The notes under the pieces were generated by a model, which saw nothing but the letters and a program-made list of their open reading frames with translations, was not told where the DNA came from and did not search any database. This document shows, in pieces, positions 1-9,301 of a stretch of 37,383 bases of DNA. Both the position numbers and the translations under genes were made by a program. Positions within the stretch are counted from its first letter, which is position 1; every line of letters starts with the position of its first letter. Source of the stretch: Clostridiales bacterium (GTDB lineage Bacteria; Bacillota; Clostridia; Oscillospirales; Oscillospiraceae); the NCBI GenBank assembly GCA_020859945.1, contig JAJBVG010000094.1, forward strand, positions 1 to 37,383. Direction: 5' to 3'.

Positions 1-1346
1 CAGTCCATCAGGGCGTCATACAGGGTCTTGCCCTGGGTGGCGTAGTAGGCGGCCATTTCCACCACGATGACGATGGCGGTGACGGCGTCCTTGTCCCGGA
101 CGTAATCGCCGAACATGTAGCCGCAGGACTCCTCGAAGGAGAAGATGACCTGGCCCTCGCCGGACTGCTCCAGCTTGTCCTTCTTCTCGCCCAGGAACTT
201 GAAGCCGGTGAAGGTGCGGGCGCACTTGATGCCGTTGGCCTCAGCGACCTTGGTAGCCATGGCGGAGGAGACGATGGTGGTGTTGGCATAGGCGTTGGCG
301 GGCAGGGTCCCGGCGCGCTTGCGGGCCTGGATCGCGTAGTCCTCCAGCAGGATGCCGGTCTGGTTGCCGGTGAGGACCACATAGTCCCCGGCGGAGTTCT
401 TGACCATGACGCCCACGCGGTCAGCGTCGGGGTCGGAGCCGACGATCAGGTCGCAGCCGTGCTCTTTCGCCAGGTCAACGGCCAGATAGAAGCCTTCGGG
501 GTTCTCCGGGTTGGGGGAGGCCACGGTGGGGAAGTCGCCGTCGATGACCATCTGCTCCGGCACGCAGTAGACCTTCTTCATGCCCAGACGTTTGAGCGCT
601 TCGGGGATGAGCTTGTGACCGGTGCCGTGGAAGGGGGTATAGACGATGCCGAAGGTGTCGGCGACCTTTTCCACGGACTCCTTGTCGATGACCTGGCCCA
701 TGACGTTGGCCAGGAACTTCTCGTCGGTCTCCGGGCCGATGATGGTGACCAGGCCCTGGGCCTTGGCTTCGTCCAGGTCCATGATTTTCACATCGTCAAA
801 GACATCCAGCTCCTTCATCTTGGCGGCCACCACGTCGGCGGGGCCGGGAGGCAGCTGGGCGCCGTCGCTCCAGTAGACCTTATAGCCGTTGTACTCCTTG
901 GGGTTATGGGAAGCGGTGATGTTGATACCGGCCTGGCAGCCGTACTCCCGGACGGAGAAGGACAGCTCCGGGGTGGGGCGCAGCTCGTCAAAGAGCTTGA
1001 CCTTGATGCCGTTGGCGGCCAGCACAGCGGCGGCCTCCTCCGCGAACTCCTGAGAGTGGTTGCGGCAGTCGCAGGAGATGGCCACGCCCTTCTCGCAGGC
1101 TTCGGGGCCTTCCGCCTTGACCACCTCGGCGAACGCCTGGGTCGCATGGCCGACCACGTGGCGGTTCATCTGGTGCAGGCCCACGCACATGGTGCCGCGC
1201 AGACCGGCCGTGCCGAACTCCAGCGGGCCAAAGAAGCGGGACTCAATTTCTTTAGGATCATCTTTGATGGCCTCCAGCTCGGCCTTCTCCTCCGGGGAGA
1301 GAGCGGGGCTGTTCAGCCATTTTTCATACGTTTCCATAAAGGACAT
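1..1346 (-). CDS. Phospho-sugar mutase (phosphoglucomutase/phosphomannomutase), 3' end missing
   Basis: This alpha-D-phosphohexomutase interconverts sugar 1- and 6-phosphates in the cytoplasm, feeding glycolysis and cell-envelope precursors. I translated 448 residues; the gene runs off the left edge. The phosphoserine loop TASHNP is at residues 144-149 (Ser146), the metal loop DPDADR at 305-310 and the sugar-binding loop EESCGY at 405-410. Members of this PGM/PMM subfamily are usually about 550-580 residues, so roughly 100-130 C-terminal residues lie outside. The start at 1346 is preceded by a strong GGAGGTGCC site. The gene has its own promoter (1404-1432) and seems to be monocistronic at its 5' end. 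The family assignment is firm; the choice between glucose and mannose as substrate is not. Confidence 0.93.
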   Translation of the reverse strand, partial: MSFMETYEKWLNSPALSPEEKAELEAIKDDPKEIESRFFGPLEFGTAGLRGTMCVGLHQMNRHVVGHATQAFAEVVKAEGPEACEKGVAISCDCRNHSQEFAEEAAAVLAANGIKVKLFDELRPTPELSFSVREYGCQAGINITASHNPKEYNGYKVYWSDGAQLPPGPADVVAAKMKELDVFDDVKIMDLDEAKAQGLVTIIGPETDEKFLANVMGQVIDKESVEKVADTFGIVYTPFHGTGHKLIPEALKRLGMKKVYCVPEQMVIDGDFPTVASPNPENPEGFYLAVDLAKEHGCDLIVGSDPDADRVGVMVKNSAGDYVVLTGNQTGILLEDYAIQARKRAGTLPANAYANTTIVSSAMATKVAEANGIKCARTFTGFKFLGEKKDKLEQSGEGQVIFSFEESCGYMFGDYVRDKDAVTAIVIVVEMAAYYATQGKTLYDALMD

Positions 1347-1403
1347 AAAAAGGCACCTCCGAAAAACTTTGATATAAATTGCAAGTGACGTTCACTAAAA
1401 TAT

Positions 1404-1432
1404 ATTATACAAAAGACCTGGCCTTTTGTCCA
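1404..1432 (-). promoter_or_regulatory. Promoter of the phospho-sugar mutase gene
   Basis: On the minus strand TGGACA (1432-1427) is followed after 17 bases by a perfect TATAAT (1409-1404). It lies about 60 bases upstream of the start codon in an AT-rich stretch. Confidence 0.75.
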
Positions 1433-1617
1433 GACAAAAATAACATAATATACAAACTTGACAAAATAATTCCCTGTTCCTGCGGAAAACCACACACAGC
1501 GGGGCGGAGCGGAGACGTTCCGCCCGCAAAAGGGCGGGTTTATGGGCAGTTTGGGGCAGTTTGAGGCGTCATTTTTAAATGGCCCATCAAAGTTTGCGCG
1601 AAAATGCTATTAACACA

Positions 1618-1690
1618 CCTGTAGGGGCGCCCGTGGCCGCCCGAAAACTGTGCTCTGGATGCGGGCGGCCGAGGGCCGCCCCTACACAGG
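1618..1690. repeat. GC-rich palindromic repeat, family R2, copy 1
   Basis: The element opens with CCTGTAGGGGCG and closes with its near inverse CGCCCCTACACAGG, with inner GGCCGCCCG / CGGGCGGCC arms. Similar elements occur at 9069-9135 and 34225-34328. It lies in the 438-base gap between the mutase gene and the glycerol operon, which otherwise holds the mutase promoter (1404-1432), a small hairpin (1520-1537) and a terminator (1741-1775). Confidence 0.75.
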
Positions 1691-1740
1691 ATTTTCCAAA
1701 CAGAGCCATAAGACTGCCTGTTCAACGGAACCTGCCGCGG

Positions 1741-1775
1741 CAAAAACCCCCAACGGCAGGGGCACCGTCGGGGCT
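1741..1775 (-). terminator. Intrinsic terminator of the glycerol operon
   Basis: On the minus strand a 9-bp stem (1773-1765 with 1756-1748) with a 8-base loop is followed by GTTTTTG. It starts about 12 bases after the stop codon of the DUF1667 gene. Confidence 0.8.
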
Positions 1776-1784
1776 GGGAGATTG

Positions 1785-2150
1785 TTACATAACTTCCTTG
1801 GTGGCGATCATATCCACGCCGGTGCCGGCCACGTCAGCCTTGACCACGTCGCCGATGTGGACGGGGGCCTCAACCGACACCCCGGCGATGTCCTTCACGC
1901 AGGCGAAGATCTTGCCCTTGGGGATATCGCTGGCGGTCTTGCAGGAGACAGCCACCGCGCCGGTGGTGCTGCCCACCACGCGGACCGTGCTGGTGACGAT
2001 ACGGGTGGGGTTGGTGACCTCTTTCCGGGCGTAAGCCGCACCACGGGGACAGGTGTTGCCGGTGACGGAGAGGACCTCGCCGTTTTCCATCGTCACTTCC
2101 AGCGGACAGCCCATGGGACAGCCAATGCAGGTTAAATTTTTGACTTCCAT
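1785..2150 (-). CDS. DUF1667 protein, small subunit of the glycerol-3-phosphate oxidation system
   Basis: A 121-residue protein with an N-terminal cysteine motif (Cys8, Cys11, Cys15, in CIGCPMGC) and a fourth cysteine at 34 in a CPRG context. This pattern is usual for DUF1667 and suggests an iron-sulfur or metal site. In many Clostridia and Thermotogae this domain is encoded next to two FAD oxidoreductases and glycerol kinase, as here, so it is probably a subunit of an anaerobic glycerol-3-phosphate dehydrogenase complex. The gene begins three bases after the stop of the upstream oxidoreductase, indicating coupled translation, and is the last gene of the operon. The family match is clear; the biochemical role is inferred from context. 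Confidence 0.88.
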   Translation of the reverse strand: MEVKNLTCIGCPMGCPLEVTMENGEVLSVTGNTCPRGAAYARKEVTNPTRIVTSTVRVVGSTTGAVAVSCKTASDIPKGKIFACVKDIAGVSVEAPVHIGDVVKADVAGTGVDMIATKEVM

Positions 2151-2153
2151 CTG

Positions 2154-3419
2154 TCACGCCTCCTCTACTTTAATGCAGATGCTGCTCAAATCGGGATGAG
2201 CTTCGAACATGGTCCGCTTCAGCTTGACTTCCTCCATCTCGCCGGGGGCCATGACGGGCCGCTTGCGGTGGATGACCCGGTCGCCGTCCAGATAGACGTT
2301 GACAAAGCGGTTCTTCATCACGCCGCCCACCCGGAACCGGACCACCAGCTCATCGCCGACCTTGGCCGGGTCGATGGTGCAGGGGACAGTGTACCGGGGG
2401 CCGCCTTCCACGGCCACGGGGATGTCGTTCCTGGCCCCGTCGGTGCAGCCGCCCGCTACGTAAGCGGCGGCGCTGCGTCCGGCGGCGGCGGCTTCCTCGG
2501 AGACGAAATCCACCAGGTCATGGACGTGCAGCACGTTGCCCGCGGCAAAGACGCCGGGGATGGAGGTCTCCAGGCTCTCGTTGACGGTGGGGCCGTTGGT
2601 GACCCGGTTCAACTCCACGCCCATGTCCCGGGACAGCTCATTTTCGGGGATCAGGCCACAGGAGAGCAGCAGGGTGTCGCAGTCGTAATGCTCCTCGGTG
2701 CCGGGGATGGGCTTGTTGTGGCTGTCCACCTCAGCGATGGTCACGCCGGTGACGCGCTCCTTGCCCTCGATGTCCACCACGGTGTGGCTCAGCTTCAGGG
2801 GGATGTCGAAGTCGTTGAGGCACTGGACGATGTTCCGCTTCAAACCGCCGGAGTAGGGCATCAGCTCGGCCACGACCTTGACCTTCGCGCCCTCCAGGGT
2901 CATGCGGCGGGCCATGATGAGGCCGATGTCGCCGCTGCCCAGGATGACCACTTCCCGGCCGGGCATAAAGCCCTCGATGTTCACCAGCCGCTGGGCAGTA
3001 CCGGCGGAGTAGATACCGGCTGGGCGATAGCCGGGGATGTTCAGCACGCCCCGGCTGCGCTCCCGGCAGCCCATAGCCAGCACGATGGCCTTGGCCTGGA
3101 TGTCAAAGAGGCCGTCCTCCCGGTTCATAGCGGTGACGACTTTCTCCGGGGAGATGTTCATGACCATGGTGGAGAGCTTGTACTCGATCTGCTTCTTGTA
3201 GACCTTCTCCGCGAAGCGGTGGGCGTACTCCGGCCCGGTCAGCTCCTCCTTGAAAGTGTGCAGGCCGAAGCCGTTGTGGATGCACTGGTTCAGGATGCCG
3301 CCCAGCTCCTTGTCCCGCTCCAGGATGAGGATGCTTCTGGCGCCCGCGTCATAGGCTGCGTTGGCCGCCGCAAGACCGGCGGGGCCGCCGCCGACGATGA
3401 CAATATCATAGTTTTTCAT
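2154..3419 (-). CDS. NAD(P)/FAD-dependent oxidoreductase of the glycerol operon
   Basis: A 421-residue flavoprotein with an N-terminal dinucleotide fold (GGGPAG, residues 10-15), a second nucleotide-binding motif (GSGDIG, near residue 160) and a C-terminal FAD contact region (AAGNVLHVHD). A Cys-containing segment (ILNQCIHNGFG, Cys47) follows the first fold. This resembles the pyridine-nucleotide-disulfide-oxidoreductase-like subunit encoded with glycerol-3-phosphate dehydrogenase in Thermotoga and Clostridia. It probably passes electrons from the partner encoded upstream to NAD+ or another acceptor. The RBS AGGAGGGAG precedes the start, and 12 bases separate it from the upstream gene. Confidence 0.88.
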   Translation of the reverse strand: MKNYDIVIVGGGPAGLAAANAAYDAGARSILILERDKELGGILNQCIHNGFGLHTFKEELTGPEYAHRFAEKVYKKQIEYKLSTMVMNISPEKVVTAMNREDGLFDIQAKAIVLAMGCRERSRGVLNIPGYRPAGIYSAGTAQRLVNIEGFMPGREVVILGSGDIGLIMARRMTLEGAKVKVVAELMPYSGGLKRNIVQCLNDFDIPLKLSHTVVDIEGKERVTGVTIAEVDSHNKPIPGTEEHYDCDTLLLSCGLIPENELSRDMGVELNRVTNGPTVNESLETSIPGVFAAGNVLHVHDLVDFVSEEAAAAGRSAAAYVAGGCTDGARNDIPVAVEGGPRYTVPCTIDPAKVGDELVVRFRVGGVMKNRFVNVYLDGDRVIHRKRPVMAPGEMEEVKLKRTMFEAHPDLSSICIKVEEA

Positions 3420-3431
3420 GGCTCTCCCTCC

Positions 3432-4871
3432 TTAGACCCGGTCTTTTGCCGTGCCGACGATGAGCTTGGAGGCCCCGCCGCACTTGGTAATGTCGCTCTG
3501 GCTGACGCCCAGCTCCCGGGCCAAAATCTCCATCACACGGGGACTACAGAAGCCCGACTGACACCGGCCCATACCGGCGCGGGTGCGGCGCTTGACCCCG
3601 TCCAGGCTCTTTGCGCCCAGGGGACGGTGAATGGCGTCCAAAATCTCGCCCTCGCTAACGCTCTCGCAGCGGCAGATGATCTGACCGTAGGCGGGCTGTT
3701 CCTTGATGAGGGCGGTGCGCTCCTCTTTGGAGAGGGTCTTGGGGTCCAAAATACCCTTGCGCTTGCCCACGTAATTGGGGTTCTCCTGCAAATTCAGCTT
3801 GTCCCGCAGCAGCTCTGCCACTTCCAGGCCGATGGCGGGGGCGGAGGACAGGCCGGGGGACTCGATGCCCGCGCAGTCGATGAAGCCGGGGGCGTCGGCC
3901 ACTTCGCCGACGAGGAACTCGTCGCCGTCCTCGTGGGCGCGCAGGCCCGCGAAGCTGGTGATGACTTGGCGGATGGGCAGGTTGGGAACGGTAGTCCCGG
4001 CCTTGGCGGTCAGGTCGGCAATGCCCTCAGCGGTGGTGTTGATGCCCTCCCGGTCCTCGATGTTGAAGGCGGTGGGACCGACGATGGTGTTGCCGTGGAT
4101 GGTGGGGCTGACCAGCACGCCCTTGCCCAGCGCGCCGGGCAGCTGGAAGATGGTGTGGCTCACGAAACCGCCGGTGGAGCGATCCAGCAGGCAGTAGTCG
4201 CCCCGGCGGGGGGTGATGTGAATCTTCTCGCCGCTGACCATGTTGTGGAAGATGTCGGCGTACACACCGGCGGCGTTGACGACGCACTTGGCGTCGAACA
4301 CGCCCTTGTCGGTCTGCACGGCCCAGCCGCCCTCTTTGCGGGGGGAGATGGCCTTGACCTCGGTGTTCAGCTTGAACTCCACGCCGTTGGTGTTGGCGTT
4401 CTCCGCCAGGGCGATGGTCAGGTGGAAGGGGCAGATGATGCCGCCGGTGGGGGCCCACAGCGCGGCCACGGCGTCGGGGTTGATGTTGGGTTCCATCTCC
4501 CGCAGGCGCTGGGCGTCGATGATCTCCAGCCCTTCGACTCCGTTTTTCAGGCCGTTTTCATACAGGGCCTGGAGCTTGGGGCGGTCCTCCTCGTTCATGC
4601 AGACCACCAGGCTGCCGTTGCGCCGGAAGGGTACGTCCAGCTCCTCCGCCAGAGCGGGCATCATCACGCTGCCCTGGACGTTGAGCCGGGCTTTCAGGCT
4701 CCCGGCGGCGGCGTCGAACCCGGCGTGGATGATGGCGCTGTTGGCCTTGGAGGTGCCGCAGCACACGTCCTCTTCCCGCTCGATGACACAGGCGTTCACC
4801 TGGTAGCGGGAAAGGAACCGGGCCACCGCGCTGCCGGTGACACCGGCGCCAATGATAATTACGTCATACAC
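3432..4871 (-). CDS. glpA: FAD-dependent glycerol-3-phosphate dehydrogenase with C-terminal BFD-like [2Fe-2S] domain
   Basis: A 479-residue protein of the DAO/GlpD-like superfamily. The FAD-binding Rossmann motif GAGVTG is at residues 8-13. The C-terminal part carries a BFD-like four-cysteine site, Cys400 and Cys402 in ICRC and Cys437 and Cys442 in CQSGFC, expected to bind a [2Fe-2S] cluster. It probably oxidises glycerol 3-phosphate to dihydroxyacetone phosphate, taking the product of the glycerol kinase encoded just upstream. The start is GTG, with GAGGAGTG about ten bases before it. The related L-2-hydroxyglutarate oxidases share the fold, but the operon context favours glycerol 3-phosphate. 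The symbol is given by analogy. Confidence 0.85.
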   Translation of the reverse strand: MYDVIIIGAGVTGSAVARFLSRYQVNACVIEREEDVCCGTSKANSAIIHAGFDAAAGSLKARLNVQGSVMMPALAEELDVPFRRNGSLVVCMNEEDRPKLQALYENGLKNGVEGLEIIDAQRLREMEPNINPDAVAALWAPTGGIICPFHLTIALAENANTNGVEFKLNTEVKAISPRKEGGWAVQTDKGVFDAKCVVNAAGVYADIFHNMVSGEKIHITPRRGDYCLLDRSTGGFVSHTIFQLPGALGKGVLVSPTIHGNTIVGPTAFNIEDREGINTTAEGIADLTAKAGTTVPNLPIRQVITSFAGLRAHEDGDEFLVGEVADAPGFIDCAGIESPGLSSAPAIGLEVAELLRDKLNLQENPNYVGKRKGILDPKTLSKEERTALIKEQPAYGQIICRCESVSEGEILDAIHRPLGAKSLDGVKRRTRAGMGRCQSGFCSPRVMEILARELGVSQSDITKCGGASKLIVGTAKDRV

Positions 4872-4951
4872 GGTTCAGTCACTCCTCATTCAATATCATA
4901 CAATATCATAAGTTGATTGCGTACAACAGGGAAAACAAATCAGCGGCTCTC

Positions 4952-6511
<1,560 letters not shown>

Positions 6512-6580
6512 TCACAAACAACATTGCAAACAAAGTTATTCGGTCATCCCTTTGCTCCGCTTGATGTTGGGAGCCGGACC

Positions 6581-6612
6581 ATTGCACATTGCTCATTGCA
6601 AATTGCACATTG
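6581..6612. repeat. Heptamer-repeat array A (family R1)
   Basis: Four ATTGCNN heptamers (ATTGCAC, ATTGCTC, ATTGCAA, ATTGCAC) plus ATTG, starting five bases beyond the glpP stop codon on the coding strand. The flank at 6540-6566 (GGTCATCCCTTTGCTCCGC) resembles 13555-13578, which suggests that the rest of the glpP-glpK gap belongs to the same element. Confidence 0.8.
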
Positions 6613-6616
6613 GGTT

Positions 6617-7183
6617 TTACATATCCCAAACGGCCTCGTTGGTGGTGGAGATGGCGGTGGCCCCGGCGTCCAGGGCGCTGATGGCGTCCTTTTTGGCATC
6701 GATCAGCCCGCCGGCCAGCAGGGGGATTTTCGTGGCGGCGTGAAGGCGGCGGATGATGTCGGGCATGACGCCGGGCAGGATCTCCAAAAAGTCCGGCCCC
6801 ACATTGTCTACGTTGCCCGCCTCCTGGAGGGACATGGAGTCCAGGATGAAGATGCGCAGCACCGTGTACATCCGCAGTTCTCTGGCCCGCAGGATGAGGT
6901 TCTGGTGGGTGGAGATGATGCCGTCCACCTTGGCGTTTTGGTGGAGGAAGTCCACGGCGATCTCCTTGGTAGCGAGGCCATAAATCAGGTCCGCGTGGAC
7001 CAGGGCAATTTTTCCCGCGTTCTGGACTGCGGCGACGATGTCCGGGATGCTGCAAATGTCGCCGTAAAGGATGAACACCACCCGAATGTCCTTCCGGCGC
7101 AGGCAGCTTTGCAGCCCCTGGTCGTCCTTCACTGCCGCGATGATGGGGTTTGCCATCACCGCGTCATAAAATCGCTGATCCAT
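6617..7183 (-). CDS. glpP: Glycerol-3-phosphate-responsive antiterminator
   Basis: A 188-residue GlpP-family protein. Members bind glycerol 3-phosphate and the leader of glp mRNAs, preventing early termination. Recognisable stretches are the N-terminal PIIAAVKD, HADLIYGL in the middle and LLAGGLIDAKKDA near the C-terminus, typical of this TIM-barrel family. It heads the glycerol operon on the minus strand and lies behind a promoter and a leader that can fold into a terminator (7211-7242), so it probably controls its own operon. In Bacillus subtilis the GlpP targets are the glpFK and glpD leaders; control of its own leader is an inference from this sequence. Confidence 0.93.
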   Translation of the reverse strand: MDQRFYDAVMANPIIAAVKDDQGLQSCLRRKDIRVVFILYGDICSIPDIVAAVQNAGKIALVHADLIYGLATKEIAVDFLHQNAKVDGIISTHQNLILRARELRMYTVLRIFILDSMSLQEAGNVDNVGPDFLEILPGVMPDIIRRLHAATKIPLLAGGLIDAKKDAISALDAGATAISTTNEAVWDM

Positions 7184-7210
7184 AAAAATACCTCAAACAT
7201 TGAAAAAAAG

Positions 7211-7249
7211 CGTAAAAAAAGACAAGGGTAATAATGACCCTTTCGGGCC
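7211..7249 (-). promoter_or_regulatory. glpP leader: terminator and competing GAAA-capped hairpin
   Basis: On the minus strand AAGGGT (7242-7237) pairs with ACCCTT (7229-7224) around a 7-base loop, and GTCTTTTTTT follows, forming an intrinsic terminator. Just upstream GGCCC (7249-7245) pairs with GGGTC (7240-7236) around a GAAA loop. The second hairpin uses the bases needed for the 5' arm of the terminator, so the two are mutually exclusive. This is the arrangement expected for GlpP antitermination. Confidence 0.75.
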
Positions 7250-7341
7250 TCTGTTCCCTTGCTCATGACTCCAAGCGGTTATTCGATTTGTAAAGGGTGT
7301 GAAAAACTTCTGGCAAGCGGTTTCTCAAATTCCTTAATGTA

Positions 7342-7369
7342 AGTATAGCACCTCTTCCGGAAAAAGCAA
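7342..7369 (-). promoter_or_regulatory. Promoter of the glycerol operon
   Basis: On the minus strand TTGCTT (7369-7364) and TATACT (7347-7342) are separated by 16 bases. Transcription would begin near 7335 and give a leader of about 150 bases that carries the glpP terminator. Confidence 0.7.
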
Positions 7370-7465
7370 CCCCTATTTTGAATATTCTACTTTTATAACA
7401 AAATCGGGCGTTCGTTTTTGGCGTTTTTTACAAATAGGAGGGGCATATCGGGTCCCCGGCGCAAT

Positions 7466-7948
7466 TTATTTGTGGTATTTCGTCCCGCCGTTGATTTGGA
7501 ACGCCCGGTACACCTGCTCCAGCACCATCACCCGCGCCAGGTGGTGGGGGAAGGTCATGGGGGACATGGACAGCCGCAGCTGGGCGGCCTCCTTCACGCT
7601 GGGGTGGAGGCCGTAGCTCCCCCCGATGACGAAGCACAGGGAAGAGCGCCCGGCGCTGCCAAAGGCGTTGATCTGCCGGGCCAGTTCCTCGCTGCTCAGC
7701 AGCTTGCCCTCCACGCACAGGGCAATCAGCGCCGCATTGGAGGGGACCTTCGCCAGGATGCGGCGGCTCTCCTTCTCCAGAGCCGATTGGATTTGGGCGG
7801 GAGAGGGAGCGTCCGGCAGCCGCTCCTCGGCCAGCTCCACGATGTCCAGACGGCACAGGCCCCGCAGCCGCTTTTGGTACTCCTCCACGGCGGCGATGTA
7901 GAATTTTTCCTTTAGCTTGCCCACACAGAGGACGGTGATAGAATACAT
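7466..7948 (-). CDS. rlmH: 23S rRNA (pseudouridine-1915-N3)-methyltransferase RlmH
   Basis: A 160-residue SPOUT methyltransferase, the usual length of RlmH. It uses SAM to methylate pseudouridine 1915 of 23S rRNA on the assembled ribosome. The N-terminus SITVLCVGKLKE, the SAM-knot region LCFVIGGSYGL and the C-terminal YRAFQINGGTKYHK are characteristic of the family. GGGGGGAAA precedes the ATG. In many Firmicutes rlmH sits close to the yycJ-type hydrolase gene, as here, although the gap between them holds a repeat element. Confidence 0.96.
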   Translation of the reverse strand: MYSITVLCVGKLKEKFYIAAVEEYQKRLRGLCRLDIVELAEERLPDAPSPAQIQSALEKESRRILAKVPSNAALIALCVEGKLLSSEELARQINAFGSAGRSSLCFVIGGSYGLHPSVKEAAQLRLSMSPMTFPHHLARVMVLEQVYRAFQINGGTKYHK

Positions 7949-8011
7949 AGTTTCCCCCCGCTTTCAACCTGGTGATTTTTTTCGCGCCAGTGCGCCCCTC
8001 AGACTTGGAAA

Positions 8012-8244
8012 AATGTGCAATGTGCAATGGACGGGTTTTCAGCCGTGTTCTCCACGGGAAGGCCGTCCGGAAACCCCTCCGCCACCGCCGAAAGGCGGCG
8101 GCCCTCCTCCCCTTTCAGGGGAGGCAAGAGGGGATAGTGCTTGCTGTTCCATCAGCATTTTCGCTCAGCATAGTACAAGTTTTCCACTGAGCATCAGCGT
8201 CTCGTTCCTATAATTGCACATTGCACATTGCTAATTGCTAATTG
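8012..8244. repeat. Complete R1 element with heptamer inverted termini (arrays B and C)
   Basis: The 233-base element fills most of the gap between rlmH and the metallo-hydrolase gene. The left arm 8012-8028 holds two AATGTGC heptamers followed by GGACGGGTTTTCAG. The right arm 8213-8244 holds four ATTGCNN heptamers and is preceded by CAGCGTCTCGTTCCTATA. The arms are inverted relative to each other. Inside are a GCCGCCTTTCGGCGG-type hairpin (about 8088-8101) and a CCTCCCC-TTTCA-GGGGAGG hairpin (about 8105-8124), which may be a separate nested repeat. Confidence 0.75.
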
Positions 8245-8247
8245 TTC

Positions 8248-9021
8248 TCAAGCTTCGTAAATTTGGCTCAGCTCATCCCTGGGCGCCAGCCCCAGCCGGG
8301 GAGAAAGCCCCTCCCGCTGTAGGGCGTTCTGAACCACGGAATAGGCCAGCTCCGGCGTGTTGTTCTCCTTGCTCAGGTGGCCCAGCACCAGCGTCCCAGT
8401 GCCTTGGCGGGCCAGGTAGACCGCCAGTTCTGCTGCGGCCTCATTGCATAGGTGGCCGATGTCGCTGAGGATGCGCTCCTGCAAATAGTAGGGATAGGGA
8501 CCGCTGCGCAGGGAGGCGACGTCGTGGTTGCTCTCCAGCAGCACCAGGTCGGTCCCGGTGAGGATGCTCCGTATGTAATCCGTCACCTGGCCCAAGTCGG
8601 TGGCCACAGCTGCGGACTTTTTCCCATCGGAGACGCGGTAGCCCACGCTGTCGGCGGCATCGTGTGGGGTGGGGAACGAAGTCACAGTCAACCCCGCCAG
8701 GTCGAAGCAGGTCCCGGCGGGGACCAGCATCAGGTGGTTCTGGGTGACAGGGTACTTCCGCACCAGGGCGGCGCAGGTCCCCCCGCTGGCGTAGATGGGT
8801 ACGTTGCAGTGCTTCATCAGCACCCCCAGCCCCGCGATGTGGTCGGTGTGCTCGTGAGTGACTAAAATGCCGTTCAGGTCCCCCGGCGTCAGGCCGCAGT
8901 CCCGCAGCCGCTGGGTGATTTTGCGGCAGGAAATGCCCGCGTCCACCAGCACAGCGGAGCTGCCGCTTTGAATCAGGATAGAGTTGCCGCTGGAGCCGCT
9001 GGCCAGCGTCCGTAGTAACAT
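8248..9021 (-). CDS. MBL-fold metallo-hydrolase, YycJ/WalJ type
   Basis: A 257-residue metallo-beta-lactamase-fold protein. The signature THEHTDHIAGL (near residue 55) supplies His and Asp ligands for two metal ions, and the C-terminal GHLSKENN stretch is typical of the YycJ/WalJ branch. That branch is associated with the WalRK cell-envelope operon and is thought to act as a nuclease linked to DNA repair and chromosome maintenance. The ATG at 9021 has GAGGTGAG just before it. No walRK genes are nearby; the neighbours are rlmH downstream and murA upstream. Family identification is strong, substrate unknown. Confidence 0.9.
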   Translation of the reverse strand: MLLRTLASGSSGNSILIQSGSSAVLVDAGISCRKITQRLRDCGLTPGDLNGILVTHEHTDHIAGLGVLMKHCNVPIYASGGTCAALVRKYPVTQNHLMLVPAGTCFDLAGLTVTSFPTPHDAADSVGYRVSDGKKSAAVATDLGQVTDYIRSILTGTDLVLLESNHDVASLRSGPYPYYLQERILSDIGHLCNEAAAELAVYLARQGTGTLVLGHLSKENNTPELAYSVVQNALQREGLSPRLGLAPRDELSQIYEA

Positions 9022-9046
9022 AGGCTCACCTCTTCTATGAGTTGTC

Positions 9047-9067
9047 AGCTGTTAGCTATTAGCTGTT
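9047..9067. repeat. Tandem AGCTRTT heptamers
   Basis: Three heptamers in a row (AGCTGTT, AGCTATT, AGCTGTT) lie just upstream of the metallo-hydrolase start and directly abut R2 copy 2. The 7-base period is shared with the R1 arrays, but the unit is different. Confidence 0.7.
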
Positions 9068-9068
9068 A

Positions 9069-9135
9069 GTAGGGGCGGCCCGTGGCCGCCCAAAAAAACG
9101 CGAAACCTGTGGGTGGCCACGCTCACGCCCTACAC
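9069..9135. repeat. GC-rich palindromic repeat, family R2, copy 2
   Basis: It opens with GTAGGGGCGGCC and closes with CACGCCCTACAC. It shares ACGCGAAACCTG and a following GGGYGG stretch with copy 3 at 34225-34328. Confidence 0.75.
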
Positions 9136-9168
9136 TTGCCAAAGACAATCGAATCACAGGTAAACATG

Positions 9169-9201
9169 AAAAAAGCGGCTGCCAGAGACAGCGGCTTTTT
9201 T
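9169..9201 (-). terminator. Intrinsic terminator downstream of murA
   Basis: An A-run and GCGGCTG (9169-9181), a 7-base loop and CAGCGGC plus a T-run (9189-9201) form a stem with one mismatch, flanked by A and T runs. It could work in both directions. It lies 100 bases after the murA stop on the minus strand. Confidence 0.75.
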
Positions 9202-9265
9202 CGACACTATTTATCTGGAAATGGGGCGGTTCAAACAGGGCCTATGAACCGCCCCGGAAATTGTC

Positions 9266-9297
9266 ATTGCACATTGCTCATTGCAAATTGCTAATTG
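9266..9297. repeat. Heptamer-repeat array D (family R1)
   Basis: Four ATTGCNN heptamers plus ATTG, starting five bases after the murA stop codon on the coding strand. No inverted partner was found close by. Confidence 0.8.
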
Positions 9298-9301
9298 AAC
9301 C

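Noticed and set aside
2196-4916. 906-residue plus-strand open frame
   Set aside because: It is antisense to two well-recognised FAD oxidoreductase genes, has shadow-type composition and no ribosome site. High GC content makes such long antisense frames common.
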